64,000 bases of DNA from Mytilus galloprovincialis (GCF_965363235.1 NC_134841.1:38097440-38161439); one strand, 5' to 3'; positions 23,134-36,428 are shown, counted from the stretch's first letter. Notes: generated from the letters alone by a model not told the origin. A program made the numbers and translations.

Positions 23134-26100
23134 ATGTCAGTGAATTACGCAGATGGTTTATCACCATATGAGCATAAAGGACCTTGTGGCCAACCAGAAC
23201 TACAAGATTCTCCTGAAGAAGGAGAAAGAAAGATAGCAGAATTGGTAGAGTTGATCAAATATAGTAAACATATGATTGTCATCACAGGTGCAGGGATCAG
23301 TACCTCAGCTGGGATACCTGACTTTAGGGGGCCAAAAGGTAAGTGTCAATGACAGGGAGTTAGAGAGTTTTTTGAATATGTTTAACATTATAAAGAGATA
23401 TAAATGGATAACTCTATTATAAAGAGATATAAATGGATAACTCTATTATAAAGAGATATGAATGGATAACTCTATTATAAAGAGATATGAATGGATAACT
23501 CTATTATAAAGAGATATGAATGGATAACATTATTATAAAGAGATATGAATGGATAACTCTATTATAAAGAGATATGAATGGATAACTCTATTATAAAGAG
23601 ATATGAATGGATAACTCTATTATAAAGAGATATGAATGGATAACTCTATTAAAAAAAGAGATATGAATGGATAACTCTATTATAAAGAGATATGAATGGA
23701 TAACTCTATTATAAAGAGATATGAATTGATAACTCTATTATAAAAGTGAAGCAAAAGGTACCAAAGGGACATTCAAACTCTCAAGTTGAAAACAAACTTA
23801 CCATGTCATGGCAAAAATAAGAAAAAACGATGAAAACACACCAGTACACAAAACACAACATAGAAAACTGAAGACTGATCTGACAACACAACCCCTACCA
23901 AAACAGCAAGTGATCTCAGGTGCTACGGAAGGAACTTAAGCAGATCCTTCTCCATATTTGACACCCTCTGTGTTGCCCATTTAAGTAGATAGTAGATTGC
24001 ATAATTGAAAGATTAGAATTGTGGTTAGGACAATGAGAACATTACAGTCATCATCTGTGAAGCAGATATTCCATAACCAACAACCAAAAATAATCCCAAC
24101 TCTTGTATTTGTTATCATTGTTATATATATGTATTGCAATTACTCTGGTTTTATTACCATGATTACCAAACAAACAAATCTAAATATGTTGTACAATATG
24201 ATAAAGCAGTACGGTACATTTTGTTTGTATTCTTTCTGAACTCTTTGTCCAATTCATACAGATTTAGAAGTAAAAAGTTAACTGAAGCAATCAATTTTTA
24301 CAAGAAAAAATCTTTAGATGAACTGAAATTGAAACTCATTTACAGTTTTTATCAGGACCCTTGTATGACTGTTAATGTTCTTCAAAATCAGGCTTTGAAC
24401 AAAAATAACTTATGCTCATATTTGTGTTTTTTTTTTTAATATTATTGAAAACAGGAGTTTGGACTTTAGAAAAGAAAGGCATCAAACCAGAATTTAGTGT
24501 AACATTTGAAGGAGCAAAACCATCTCCGACTCACATGGCACTGGTAGCACTAGAAAGATTGGGTAAGTAACAACTAGTCTTGTATGATTTTTATGGCCCC
24601 GCCACTAAGTGGTCGGGGACATATAGTTTTACCCTTGTCCGAAATTCTGTCATTCCATCATTCCGTCATTCCGCAACAAACCATTATACGGAGTTTTTTT
24701 CAAAACTGCTTCAGATATTGGGCTGATCTTTGGAATGTAAGTTCACAATGGTGAGTTACAGATCAAGTGTAAGTTTGGTTCCGTTCCACTAATTTTTGCC
24801 AAATTACTGGCTTTGGACTTTAATAAATTGTTAAAAATCACAGTTATACAGACTTTTTTTCTAAACGCTATCAGATATTGGGATGATTTTTGGCATGTGA
24901 GTTAATTTTTGCCGAAATTACAGGTCGGACTTTGATAAATTGTTGAAAATCACAGTTAAACAGACTTTTTTTTTAAATGCTTTCAGATATTGGGCTGATT
25001 TTTGGTTTGTGAGTTACTCATGATGAGTTACAGATCAAGTTTAAGTTTCATTACGCTCGGCCAATTTTTGCTGTAATTTCGGGCTTTGGACTTTGATAAA
25101 TTTTTGAAAATCACCGTTATACGACCTCTTTTCTAAATGCTTTCAGATATTTGGCTGATTTTTGGTATGTGACCTAACCATGATGAGTTACATTTCAAGT
25201 TTAAGTTTGGTTCCGCTCCACTATTTTTTTTCTAAAATTAAGGGTTTACAACTTTGAAAATTGTTGAAAATGACAGTTATACGGACATTTTTCTATACGC
25301 CTCAAGATTTTGAGCTTATATTTTATATGTGAGACTACCATCATGTTTGTGTCAACATGTGTTATTAAAATTGCAGATTTTTTCTACTTTTGGAGACGGG
25401 GCAATTTGTGTCGCTTTGACACATCTAGTTAATTTTAGTTTCTTGTGTATTATTTGGAGTTTAGTATGACCTCCATTATCACTGAACTAGTATACATATT
25501 TTTTAAGGGGACAGCTGAAGGACACCTTCAGGTGCGGGGGTTTCTCACTACATTGAAGACCCATTGGTGGCCTTTGACTGTAGTCTGCTCTGTGGTCGGG
25601 TTGTTGTCTCTTTGACACATTCCCCATTTCCTTTCTCAATTTTAAAACCAGATGATCAATGTTCTGTATTTTATGTACAGTTGGATTTTCATGCAATGAG
25701 GGTTTTTTTCAGTAAAAAATTGATATCTTTAATTTAATATTTTGTTTATACATGTATTTGATTACTTTTGTGGAATTAGGCTGAATGGTATATGTAAATG
25801 GTTTTAATATAATTGACTTGAATTTTTTCATGCAAATGGTCACACAAAATTAATTCTATATAAAAATTTATACTGACAAATCAATTAAGTTGTATATTAG
25901 ATTGTAACTTTGAGAAGTCAAGGCAATAAAGAATGGAAAATGGAATATTAAAAGAAATAGATGCATTGTTTAATAAATTCATGCAATATATATGATATTT
26001 GGATTTCATGAAAATCTTCACTTGGTGTACCATTCCGCAGGAAAAAATATTTAAGAGGTTGTTGTTGGCCTTGTAAGTTTTACCTACCCATAGCAATTTG

Positions 26101-29100
26101 GTATCTATAAGACCATATTATTGTCTATTTATTGATAATTTATTTACATTTATATCAGGCATGAGCAAAAATTAGAGCTTGTATTATATGTGTTTACAGG
26201 TTTCGGATTCCTTTATTATTCTTTTAGATGTCTTTGTTTCATAAGCATGTGTTGTTTGATTGCTGTCTTATTGGTGTTATTATACAATTTTATGCATGAG
26301 TTTGTGATAACATTTTATTAGGACAAAAAATGAAAACAGTCAAGGGAGATAATTGCAGTTTTTGGCAGTATAATAATGTGCAATTATCTCCCTTGTCAGT
26401 TTTCATCTTTCGAATATCCATTCAGTCTTCTATTGATTTCAATTTGCCTGTCTGTTATATCTTTTGTTCAATACATTTTTTTTGTAACTATTTTTGTGTT
26501 AGTACTTTATAAGAACTGTCAAAGACCTACTTCCTGTTTTCCAATTGTTTGAATAACACGTAGAAACATGCGTAACCAGACAACACTTTCAATTTTTTGT
26601 AAACTTAATGTTTTATACATCTACTTTTTCTCATTTTTAGGTGTACTGCAATGTGTAGTATCACAAAATGTTGATGGATTACATTTGAGATCTGGTTTCC
26701 CTAGAAACAGATTATCTGAGCTCCATGGTGACATGTTTGTAGAACAGTGTGACAAATGTAACACACAAGTAAGTGTTTTAATAATTCTTTTGTAATGACA
26801 ACTGTTAATTTACAGATATATTATAATTTTTCTAGACTGGGGAAGTTTTATATGTACAAGATTGTATGTTTTGTATTTTTGTACATTGAAGGGTGTATCA
26901 TGGTATAGACGTATTTACACTTTGGGTATTAATGTGAACTATGTCTTCGAATGACTCTAATTCTGTCTCTGAATAACCTTCTGATGTCATACAACAAACA
27001 CTTTTAAATTATGACATCAATTTTTTAAATTGTAATGTAAAATTTTGAAGTACTTGTGTGAATTTAAGTGATGGCGGCCAACTTTGCATACATGTTTAAT
27101 TATCACTGAACTAGTATACATTTTTGTTTTGGGGCCATCTGAAGCTGATTCCGGGTGCTGGATTTTCTCGCTGCATTGAAGACCAATTGGTGGCCTTTGG
27201 CTGTTGTTTGCTCTTTGGTCGGTTGTTGTCTGCTCTTTGGTCGGTTGTTGTCTGCTCTTTGGTCGGTTGTTGTCTCTTTGACACATTCCCCATTTCCATT
27301 CTCAATTTTATTAAATTCATCTACAATTTTTACTCTCTAAGTCCTGGGGATTTATATATTTTCTTGAGCATCAACTTTCATTGTTTTAAAAAAAGATAAT
27401 TATATTTTCATTGATACTTGATCTCATGGTTTTGCATTCAAGCCTGTGAGAAATTTTTACATAGTTTAACATTAAATTTGGTGATTCATCTAAACCTACA
27501 ATATCAACAAAATTGGTACCCAACAAATTCTAATAAATCCACAGTATAGGTGTAAAAATGTAGGATTGATTGATAAATATGTGAATTCATTAAAGCTTAG
27601 ATATACATATATATCAAAACTATCAAAACATTGTCTTTTATATATAGTTTGTACAGGCAGGGATACAGTTTGTTCTTCCTTGTTGTTCCTGGTTTCAAAA
27701 AATTCTAGAATTGGAAACAGGCTGTTAATTGAAAATACTCTATTTAATTTTAAGAAAATAATGATTGTAAGTGATTGATTTTGTGCCACTTACAGCCTTT
27801 TGGCTATTAACAGTAGTGGCAGCCACATTTGATTTGGGGAGGAAATTGGGGTGCCTAGAGAGAATAATGACCTTCAGTAGAAAAAAGCTAGTCAATTATG
27901 ATTGAAGTTGAGGGCACATTTCAAATCAAATACTATTTTATTGAAACTAGATATTTTGTTTTACAGTATATAAATGCTACAGTTGTACCAACCATGGCAT
28001 TAAGGCCCACAGGAAATCCATGTACACAGAGAAAGTCTAGAGGATTGTGCAGGTAACCAGTCGAATGTAGTCAAAGGCAGATAACTGCTGTCTACTAATG
28101 TTTTTGTTAAGAATAACAGAATAAGCGTGAAAACTGAAAAGAGTTATATAAAATTATAATTTCCTACATTAATTTTGCTTCATTGATGTAATAGTATTAA
28201 ACAATTTTATATAATTATTGAAATAAAGCCTGATTAAAAAAAAATATAAAAAAATATAAAAATTTAGTAGGCTTTTAAATCAAAGAGAAATTTACTCAAC
28301 TTGTATAATTTACTTGATTTGAATATTTTAAGATTGACCATTGTAATAAAACTGAAAAAGGTCAAAAGCCTATCTCAGATAAATAAGTACAATTGGAACT
28401 ATTTAATCAAAAGGGTTGACTTCACTGAACGTATTTGAGGCCTTAATTTAAAATTTGCAGCAAGAAATATTTATGAAGTAAAATGAAGTTGTTAAATCTC
28501 AATAAAATCAGCTGTTAGTTTATTACAATACTCTCCACACTAGAGGGTGAGTACAATATCACAAAATTGGATTTTACATAGATTGGTATACGTAGTTATT
28601 CATCATGACCTAAGGTCTTTCTCTGCTTATAGAAAATATATAAATATTGTTTATTTTCTTGCAGAGGAAAATTGAGGGATACAATACTGGACTGGGAAGA
28701 TGCTTTACCTGATGAAGATTTGGATAGAGCTTTTTCAAATGCTAAGTAATGATATTTTGATCTGGTATTTTGTCATTTAGCAAGAGAAAGTGAAACTTAA
28801 GAATTATTAAATGCATGTATTGTATTTCAATCATTTCTAGTTTTATGTTCCACAAATGATTTATTAATCAATATTTGTTAGATTATTCTACATGCACATA
28901 TATAACTAGACAGGTTCTTGATATAAAATATATGCTTCTGTTTACTCCATTAGGTATCTGTTTTTTTTTTTTAAATATGTAATGAATATTCAATTTTTCA
29001 TAAATAATGTACCGGTATGTACATTTTAGTGATTCAACAATATGTAACTAGTAACTTATGACAGTATCTTTTATTATAAAAATAAAAGGATTTGGTATGG

Positions 29101-30127
29101 CTGCCAATGAGAGAACTTTCAACACAGTATGCCAAATTAAATGTAGGAGAGGATCGCAATTATAAAAAGAAAATGTATATCTCGATCTGAATAGTAAGCT
29201 GTAAAATGCCCCGAAACTGCAAATAACAAAGAATTTAAATGAGAGAATAACGACTAAAAGTTCATTTGATTATATATAAATACTTCTTGAACCATGAATA
29301 CAATAGTTTTCAATTTATTATTATTTTACAGGAAAGCTGATCTGTGTTTATGTTTAGGGACATCTTTACAAATCTTACCATGTGCTAATTTACCACTTCA
29401 AGTAAAGCGTAATGGAGGGAAATTTGTAACTATTAATTTACAAGCAACAAAACACGAAAAGAAAGCTGACATGAGAATACATGAACGTGTGGATAAAGTT
29501 ATGATTGAGGTTTGTCGAAGGCTAGAGATAGAGATTCCAGAGTATTATAATCCAGTAATTTGTTTGGAGTCGATGCATACAGAAAAATCAGAAGAAAAGT
29601 TAAGTGTTGTCGTCAGAGAAGAATTGTTAATGGTGGAAAATAAAGATCTCCTGAAAAAGGAGGATATTAAAAAGGAGGTCAAAGATGAAAATGAATTTAA
29701 GGATGTGTTCATTCAAAGCAGTCAGTCTCAAAACTTAAATATAATTGAAGGACATGAAATTAAAAAAGAACAAAACACTATGTGTGAAAGAATACCAGAC
29801 AATAGTTGCAAAGAAGTTAAATGTAACAAACATGATCTAAATCAGGCAGCAATCGGTAATAGTGACATAGATACTATTAATGAAATATCAAAACTAGGCA
29901 GATCTGACAAAGGGACAATACTCTCATTAAACGAAGAGAGAGATCAAGATATAGTACCAGCTAAGAATGACGGACATCAGCTGAATACTCACAATGATAG
30001 CTGTGTAACTGACAGTTCAGCAGGTTTACACATGTACATTGTAAATTCATCACAAAAACAGGAGTCAACAGACACAGACCTTAAAGATGATGATTATGAA
30101 ATACCTCACAAAATAATAAAGTTATAG
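23134..30127 (+). CDS. SIRT6: NAD-dependent protein deacylase sirtuin-6
   Basis: SIRT6 is a nuclear sirtuin that removes acyl groups from histone H3 (K9, K18, K56) and also ADP-ribosylates proteins, acting in DNA repair and glucose/stress control. Coding exons 23134-23338, 24455-24562, 26641-26768, 27967-28052, 28665-28745 and 29332-30127 join in phase to 467 residues. The N-terminus [13 protein letters not shown] matches the vertebrate start. Visible key sites: GAGIS 52-56, DFRG 63-66, QNVDG 113-117, catalytic His133, zinc Cys141, 144, 166 and 175, WED near 186-188, and GTSLQI 212-217. Numbering matches human SIRT6 to Cys166; the loop before the fourth Cys is two residues shorter. The tail after ~250 is longer than in human (355 aa), acidic with IKKE-type lysine motifs, and looks disordered. 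An acceptor at 23126-23127 just before the ATG implies an upstream 5' UTR exon. Confidence 0.96.
23380..23745. repeat. 29-bp minisatellite in SIRT6 intron 1
   Basis: About twelve copies of a unit around GAGATATGAATGGATAACTC + 'tattataaa', with single-base variants (first copies have 'ataaatgg', one has 'aacattat'). It begins ~40 bp after the exon 1 donor. Confidence 0.9.
23755..23965 (+). repeat. SINE-like repeat, 'accaaagggacattcaaactc' family
   Basis: Related copies in reverse lie at 35500-35690 and 55905-56075. Shared phrases are 'aaagggacattcaaactc', 'aaacacaacatagaaaac' and 'tctcaggtgct'. It is intronic in SIRT6. Confidence 0.7.
24590..25435 (+). repeat. Repeat element with ~130-bp internal tandem units
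   Basis: It opens 'atggccccgccactaagtgg' and closes 'ggagacggggcaatttgtg'. In between, about five diverged units share 'tcagatattgggctgatttt', 'gatgagttacagatcaagt' and 'aaattgttgaaaatcacagt'. It is intronic in SIRT6, just after exon 2. Confidence 0.75.
25500..25665 (+). repeat. Dispersed repeat, 'ctctttgacacattccccat' family, copy 1
   Basis: It shares 'cattgaagacc-attggtgg', 'tgctctttggtcggttgttg' and 'ctctttgacacattcccc' with 27115-27310, and a shorter match at 56690-56765. It is intronic in SIRT6. Confidence 0.7.
26333..26403. repeat. Perfect-type hairpin, ~26-bp arms
   Basis: The arms AAAACAGTCAAGGGAGATAA and the inverse of TTATCTCCCTTGTCAGTTTT flank a ~20-bp loop. It resembles the short palindromic MITEs with GGGAGATAA ends common in molluscs. 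It is intronic in SIRT6. Confidence 0.7.
27115..27310 (+). repeat. Dispersed repeat, copy 2, with internal 22-bp triplication
   Basis: Same family as 25500-25665. The block TGCTCTTTGGTCGGTTGTTG + TC is repeated three times in tandem here but once in copy 1. It is intronic in SIRT6. Confidence 0.7.
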
Positions 30128-30889
30128 ATTTTTAAGAAAAAAACTTATTTTATCACATCTCCACCCTGATCTATGGAGGGGTAAAATGATTGGTTGTTTA
30201 TTTGTCTGTTTTTTTGTCTTGGTTTTTCATTGAGTTTAAGTATTCATAAGAGATCGGTAATATTTCTTCCTTGGATAGTATTTGCTGAGGGTCTTCATCT
30301 AGTAATGTATTGGACAGTCTTCAATGCTGAACTGAATAGTTCACATCTTGTAACAATCTGAATCAGGTTAATGTTGTATGTCTATGTCAACTTTAGGGGT
30401 ACATTTCACAATCTTTATTCATAAAAAGGACCTTTTGACCTTTAAATACAGTGTACAGCAATTTGAAACCATAACTATATGTAAGGCAGGTTTGACAAAC
30501 CTGTATGATGAGGAACTGAATAACTATATGTGAAACTTAGATCACCTTGATCAACCTTTAACATGTCAAGTCTATGGTGCTGGTGATCAGGATCTAGGAA
30601 AATAACAAAATTCTTACACAAACTTTGTCAGTAGACTTTGTCAATAAATCATTGGTATTTGTATTTTTTAATAAGATCATTGTCAAATGGGTATAAAAAG
30701 TACAAGGTATCCTTTATCCCTTTTATGTATTAAGGTAGAAGTGAAACAGAAAACTAACAACTCAAGTTTCCAAAAAAAACAATCTAAGGTAACAGTTCTC
30801 AAAAATTTATACATTGATAAATTCAGGATAATTTGGGCATATGACTTGAATGGCTAATTTGAAATTTAGACACAAATGTTTGATAAATC
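30128..30889 (+). other. SIRT6 3' flank / likely 3' UTR
   Basis: There is no other gene in this stretch. A canonical AATAAA lies at 30643-30648, about 520 bp after the stop, and is the best candidate polyadenylation signal. Confidence 0.45.
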
Positions 30890-31215
30890 GATATCAAGAT
30901 GTGGTATAAGTGCCAATGAGACAACTCTCCATTCAAGTCACAATTTATAAAAGTAAACCATTATTGGTCAAAGTACAGTCTTTAACATGGAGCCTTGGCT
31001 CACACCGAACAGCAAGCTATAAAGGGTCTCAAAAAATTACTAGTGTAACACCATTCAAACAGGAAAACCAACAGTCTAATCCATACAAAAAAACAAGAAA
31101 CACTTATGACCCACATCAACAAACGACAACTTCTGAACATCAGATTCCTGAATTAGGACAGATGCAAACCAAGTTTAAACGTTTTAATGGTACCAAACTT
31201 CACCCTTATTTGAAA
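30890..31215 (+). repeat. SINE-like repeat, 'gatgtggtataagtgccaat' family
   Basis: This long copy matches the reverse of 18375-18620. It runs from 'gatgtggtataagtgccaat' through 'gagccttggctcacaccg' to 'tctgaacatcagattcctg'. A 103-codon frame here (30910-31221) is repeat, not a gene. Confidence 0.75.
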
Positions 31216-31469
31216 CAATAGTGTGACATCACAACATAGAAAGACACTATAAAATATCATTTAAAATGGCTTAACTTAAAACTTAATGTATTCTTCAGGG
31301 AGCATCTATTTGAATGCTAGTGAGGAAAGGTAATCAACAGATTCCCTAATGTGTACACACAATCAGTTGCACGTCTTCAGTGTATATTCAAACATTCAAA
31401 TAACTTGATAGCTTTTAAGTTTGAAAACTGGAAGAGTTGGTAACACAAAAAATATCTTTTAATATTATT

Positions 31470-34400
31470 AGCTCACCTGGCCCGAAGGGCCAAGTGAGCT
31501 TTTCTCATCACTTGGCGTCCGTCGTCATCTGTCGTCGTCATCTGTTAACTTTTACAACCAGATGCTCCGCAGGGTCAGCTTTATACGACTGCAGAGGTTG
31601 AACCCTGAACGGTTGGGGCAAGTATGGACACAACATTCAAGCTGGATTCAGCTCTAAATTTGGATTGTTTGGATAGTTGACACAGCATAGGTTTCTGACA
31701 CAGAATGAATGTGGTCTAATGAACTAATTTTTTTTTTTTTTGCCTTTGAGCAATTCACTATGCTGTTGATTATTAATCCTCTCAAAAAAATGTTTGAAGA
31801 AATTTTTTTTTTATTTATGAAATCTGAAATGAGAAAAATTGACCCCCCCCCCCAATTTTTTTTTTCACATCCCCCTTTCCCTTATTCCAAAACTGATCTC
31901 AATTCAAATTTCTAATGGAGTTTGCAACAATAACTACTCATTTAAATACATCATAAAATATTAAAATGTAAAAAAGTGCTTGTTATCAATGAATGGTACC
32001 AAAGATTGTTTTAATTTATCAGTTGGTAGTAAAAGTGAATATACATTGTATATTGTATAAAACAATGATTTAAGTTGATTCAACTACTATTCTGGACAAA
32101 GAAAGATAACTCCAATTGAAAATTTCTTGCTATTGCACAATATTGTGCAATTAGATATTTCTTGCTATTGCGCAATACTGTGCAATTGAAAATACTTGGT
32201 ATTGCACAATACTGTGCAATTGAAGATTTCTTGCTATTGCGCAATACTGTGCAATTGAAAATTTCTTGCTATTGCACAATACTGTGCAATTGAAGATTTC
32301 TTGCTATTGCTGAATACTGTGCAATTGAAAATTTCTTGCTATTGCACAATACTTAATATAATAATTTTGGATCCTGATTTGGACCAACCTGAAAACTGGG
32401 CCCATTAATAAAAAATCTAAGTACATGTTTAGATTCAGCATATCAAAGAAGCCCAAGAATTCAATTTTTGTTAAAATCAAACTTAGTTTAATTTTGGATC
32501 CTTTGGACTTTAATGTAGACCAATTTGAAAACGGGACCAAAAATTAAGAATCTACATACACAGTTAGATTTGGCATATCAAAGAACCCCAATTATTAAAT
32601 TTTTGATGAAATCAAACAAAGTTTAATTTTGGACCCTGATTTGGACCAACTTGAAAACTGGGCCAATAATCAAAAATATAAGTACATTTTTAGATTCAGC
32701 ATATCAAAGAACCCCAAGGATTCATTTTTTGTTAAAATCAAACTAAGTTTAATTTTGGACCCTTTGGACCTTAATGTAGACCAATTTGAAGATGGGACCA
32801 AAAATTAAGAATCTACATACACAGTTAGATTAGGCATATCAAAGAACCCCAATTATTCAATTTTTGATGAAATCAAACAAAGTTTAATTTTGGACCCTTT
32901 GGGCCCCTTATTCCTAAACTGTTGGGACCAAAACTCCCAAAATCAATCCCAACCTTCCTTTTATGGTCATAAACCTTGTGTTTAAATTTCATAGATTTCT
33001 ATTTACTTATACTAAAGTTATGGTACGAAAACCAAGAAAAATGCTTATTTTGGCCCCTTTTTGGCCCCTAATTCCTAAACTGTTGGGACCTCAACTCCCA
33101 AAATCAATCCCAACCTTCCATTTGTGGTCATAAACCTTGTGTTTAAATTTCATTGATTTCTATTTACTTATACTAAAGTTATTGTGCGAAAACCAAGAAT
33201 AATGCTTATTTGGGCCCTTTTTGGCCCCTTATTCCTAAACTGTTGGGACCAAAACTCCCAAAATCAATCCCAACCTTACTTTTGTGGTCATAAACCTTGT
33301 GTTAAAATTTCATAGATTTCTATTTACTTATACTAAAGTTATAGTGCGAAAACCAAATGTCTTCGAACGACGATGCAGACGACGACGCCAACGTGATACC
33401 AATATACCAATATTTTCAATTTTTGCGGTGGTATAAAAATCTTTTCCTCTGAAACTACTGGGCCAAATATAACCAAACTTGGCCACAATCATCATTGGGG
33501 TATCTAGTTCAAAAAAATGTGTCCGGTGATCCGACCAGCCAACCAAGATGGCCACCATGGCTAAAAATAGATCATAGGGGTAAAATGTAGATTTTGGCTT
33601 ATAACTCTGAAACCAACGCATTTAGAGCAAATCTGACATGGGATAAAATTGTTTATTAAGTCAAGATCTATCTGCCCTGAATTTTTCAAATGAAGCAGAC
33701 AACCGGTTGTTGGGTTGCTGCCTCTGAATTGTTAATTTTAAGGAAATTTTTCTGTTTTTGGTTATTATCTTGAATACTATTATAGATAGAGATAAACTGT
33801 AAACAACAATGTTCATCAAAGTAAGATCTACAAATAAGTTAACATGACCAAAATGGTCAGTGGACCCCTTAAAAGGTACTTTGCCCTTTATAGTCAATTT
33901 TACCATTTTTTCTTAAATTTTTGTAATCTTTTACAAAAATCTAATCTCCTCTGAAACTACTGGACCAAATTCAACCAAACTTGGCCACAATCATCATTGG
34001 GGTATCTTGTTTAAAAAATGTGTCAAGTGACCCGGCCAGCCAACTAAGATGGCTGCCATGGCTAAAAATAGAACATAGGGGGGAAATGTAGATTTTGGTT
34101 TATAACTCTAAAACCAAAGCATTTAGAGCAAATCTGACATGCGGTAAAATTGTTAATCAAGTCAAAATCTAACTGCCCTGAAATTTTGCCGTTTTTGGTT
34201 ATTATCTCCAATATTATTATAGATGGAGATAAATTGCAAACTGCAATAATGTACATCAAAGTAAGACCTACAAATAAGTTATTATGAGCAAAATGGTCAA
34301 TTGACTCCTTAAGGAGTTATTGCCCTTTATAGTCAATTTTGGTCAATTATAACAAAATGCTTTTCTCTGTAACTACTGGGCAAAGTGCATTATAGATAGA

Positions 34401-34555
34401 TATATTGTTAACAGCAAGAGTGTTCAGTAAAGTAATATCTACAAACACATCAACATCACCAAAACACAATTTTGTCATGAACCCATCTGTGTCCTTTGTT
34501 TAATATGCACATAGACCAAGGTGAGCGACACAGGCTCTTCAGAGCCTCTAGTTAT
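31470..34555 (-). mobile_element. Large non-autonomous Helitron-like repeat
   Basis: Read on the minus strand, the element ends AAGCTCACTTGGCCC-TTC-GGGCCAGGTGAGCTAA, a terminal hairpin followed by CTAA, preceded by a GACGACGGACG-rich stretch. Related ends occur at 1-556 and 1785-1987. The interior is built of nested tandem blocks: a 35-bp minisatellite (32120-32350), 'ttggaccaacttgaaaactg' units (32370-32900), three ~145-bp 'ctgttgggaccaaaactcc' units (32900-33350) and two 'cctctgaaactactgg' units. No protein-coding frame is seen. Helitron assignment rests on the hairpin + CTRR end and is inference. Confidence 0.6.
32120..32350. repeat. ~35-bp palindromic minisatellite
   Basis: About six copies of a unit containing TATTGCACAATACTGTGCAA. 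The GCACAAT/ATTGTGC-like halves make each unit a small hairpin. Copies alternate between GCACAAT and GCGCAAT. Confidence 0.85.
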
Positions 34556-35216
34556 TAGCTAATTTGGATTTTTACAAACAGGCTACAAAATATCATCAAT
34601 GACAGGACTTGTAAGTTGGACAAAACAAACCACATTTTAATAGTTCTTTAATGTTGTAACTCAGAAGAGGTTTTGTTACTGAACCACTAGTCTGTCAAAA
34701 CTGAGTTTGTGAGTTTGATGCAGTTGCGTCCAATATTTAACAAAAAGGATTGCCTGTTTTCCTGTTGAAGATCAGTGCTAATTTGCTGTCACACACAAAA
34801 AAAAAGGCCCAAATGAAATAGCCAATAGTTAAAAACTGTTTTGAAAGTGGTGTGAAATCCCCAAAAATCAATCATCATAACCTTAAACAAATGACCATTA
34901 CAAACACATGTAGACAAAATAAGGTGAAAGTTTCCATATCTTCTTGTTACAATCTAACATTAACTTAAACACATGTCATGTCTCAATTGTTCAACAACAG
35001 GTCAGGGTACTGTGACCTTTGCAGGTCTAAAGATAAGTTGTGTTGTTGCATTTTGTCATATCTCTTTACTCATATGTCATATTTATGCAGGATAATTTAC
35101 CTAAATACATGTAAATGCGATTCTCAAGGTATATTTTTAAATATTTACATGTACATATGCAAGTGACCTAAGGAAAACATTACAATCAGTTAGTTATTGG
35201 TTGTGTATTTGCAAAA
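34556..35216. other. No gene recognised
   Basis: Unique-looking AT-rich sequence. Short frames such as 34978-35166 have no motif support. Confidence 0.4.
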
Positions 35217-35220
35217 ATGT

Positions 35221-35430
35221 ACTGTGGATTCATTTCTTTTCCTGGGTACAAATTTTTGTGGATTGAGGAAAACTTCCATTTTCATTGATGTTTAATTTCC
35301 TTGTTTTGGCAAAGTCTGCATATATTCTGTTGAAAAATTTGTAAATAGTTGAACATTTAAATTTGTGGTTCCCCTGTACCCATGAAATCCACAAAAATTT
35401 GTATCCAACGAATATTAATGAATCCACTGT
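35221..35430. mobile_element. MITE with ACTGTGGATTCATT termini
   Basis: The ends are inverse copies (ACTGTGGATTCATT and AATGAATCCACTGT) with subterminal inverse blocks TACAAATTTTTGTGGATT. Solo right ends of the same family appear near 7415-7475 and 27500-27556. Confidence 0.75.
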
Positions 35431-35499
35431 TTTCATTTTAAAAAGTTACATGATGTCAGATATTCAACTGCTCAATTTGGGTAAAACTCTGCTAGGAGT

Positions 35500-35690
35500 T
35501 TTACCATTGAGCATGGTTTCCTCTGTTATTTGGTGGGTTTTGTGTTACTCAGTCTTTAGTTTTCTATGTTGTGTTTTGTATGCTGTTGTTTGCCTTTTGG
35601 CAGTTTATTTTTAACTTGTGAGTTTGAATGTCCCTTTGGTGTCTCATTCGACTCTGTTTCTCATTTGGATCTGATGCATAAGGGTTCTTT
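35500..35690 (-). repeat. SINE-like repeat, reverse copy of the 23755-23965 family
   Basis: It carries 'ttctatgttgtgttttgta', 'gagtttgaatgtcccttt' and 'ggtgtctcattcgactctg'. No gene lies between here and the LINE tail at 36300. Confidence 0.65.
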
Positions 35691-36299
35691 ACAATTAATA
35701 ATGGATTAAACTCAAAATTCAAAAATATTCTTTATTTACAACAACATAGTATAAAACAACAAGTAGAAAAACAAAAATAACCCTCACAAGAAAGGGTTAT
35801 ATCAAACAGTCTCATTTGTAAAATGAAAAGATGATAAAAATTTAATGAACCTGTCATCACTCAATCAAGTATCAAACTGACAGCCATTTACTTTCTCAAA
35901 TATCATATCATGTTGCCAAAAAAGCTTATAGTAAACTTTTGCATGAAAAACTCAAAATCTAACTCTTCAATCTTTTCAAGCATTTAAATACATTCCCAGC
36001 CAATAAAATGTATGAAAAATCAATTACATTTGGAAAATAAAAATTCTTTCATAAAGTGTCTTTAAAATTTCATCTAGAAATAATCACTAAAACATGTAAA
36101 ATGTGTGCAAAGTTTCAAACTATACATTAAAGCTTATATAATATGTTATTTGTACAATTTCAAGCATAGTACTTATGATTTTTACAAGACAAATGGTCAT
36201 GATGACCAGGATGACCTTAAGAGAATAATAAACAGAACAATTTAACAAACATACATTGTAGATATATGTCACTGTCAATTATAACAATAAAATGTTTAT

Positions 36300-36428
36300 G
36301 AACTATTTTCATTAGTTTGTTTAATAAGATTATACATGCTTTTTCTTGTCATTATGTTAATGTTGTTTTTGTCACAAATCGTTTTAGTTGGTTTACATGG
36401 CAATAAAAAGTTTGATTTGATTTGATTG
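36300..36428 (+). mobile_element. LINE 3' tail fragment
   Basis: A 'ggcaataaaaagtttgattt' sequence followed by a GATTT microsatellite (TTTGATTTGATTTGATTG) is a common 3' terminus of non-LTR elements. Only the tail is present. Confidence 0.5.

Noticed and set aside
27017-27399. Overlapping frames on both strands rich in Gln/Arg or Leu/Cys
   Set aside because: Low-complexity translation of the triplicated TGCTCTTTGGTCGG repeat.
30910-31221. 103-codon plus-strand frame
   Set aside because: The whole stretch matches the SINE-like repeat seen in reverse at 18375-18620.
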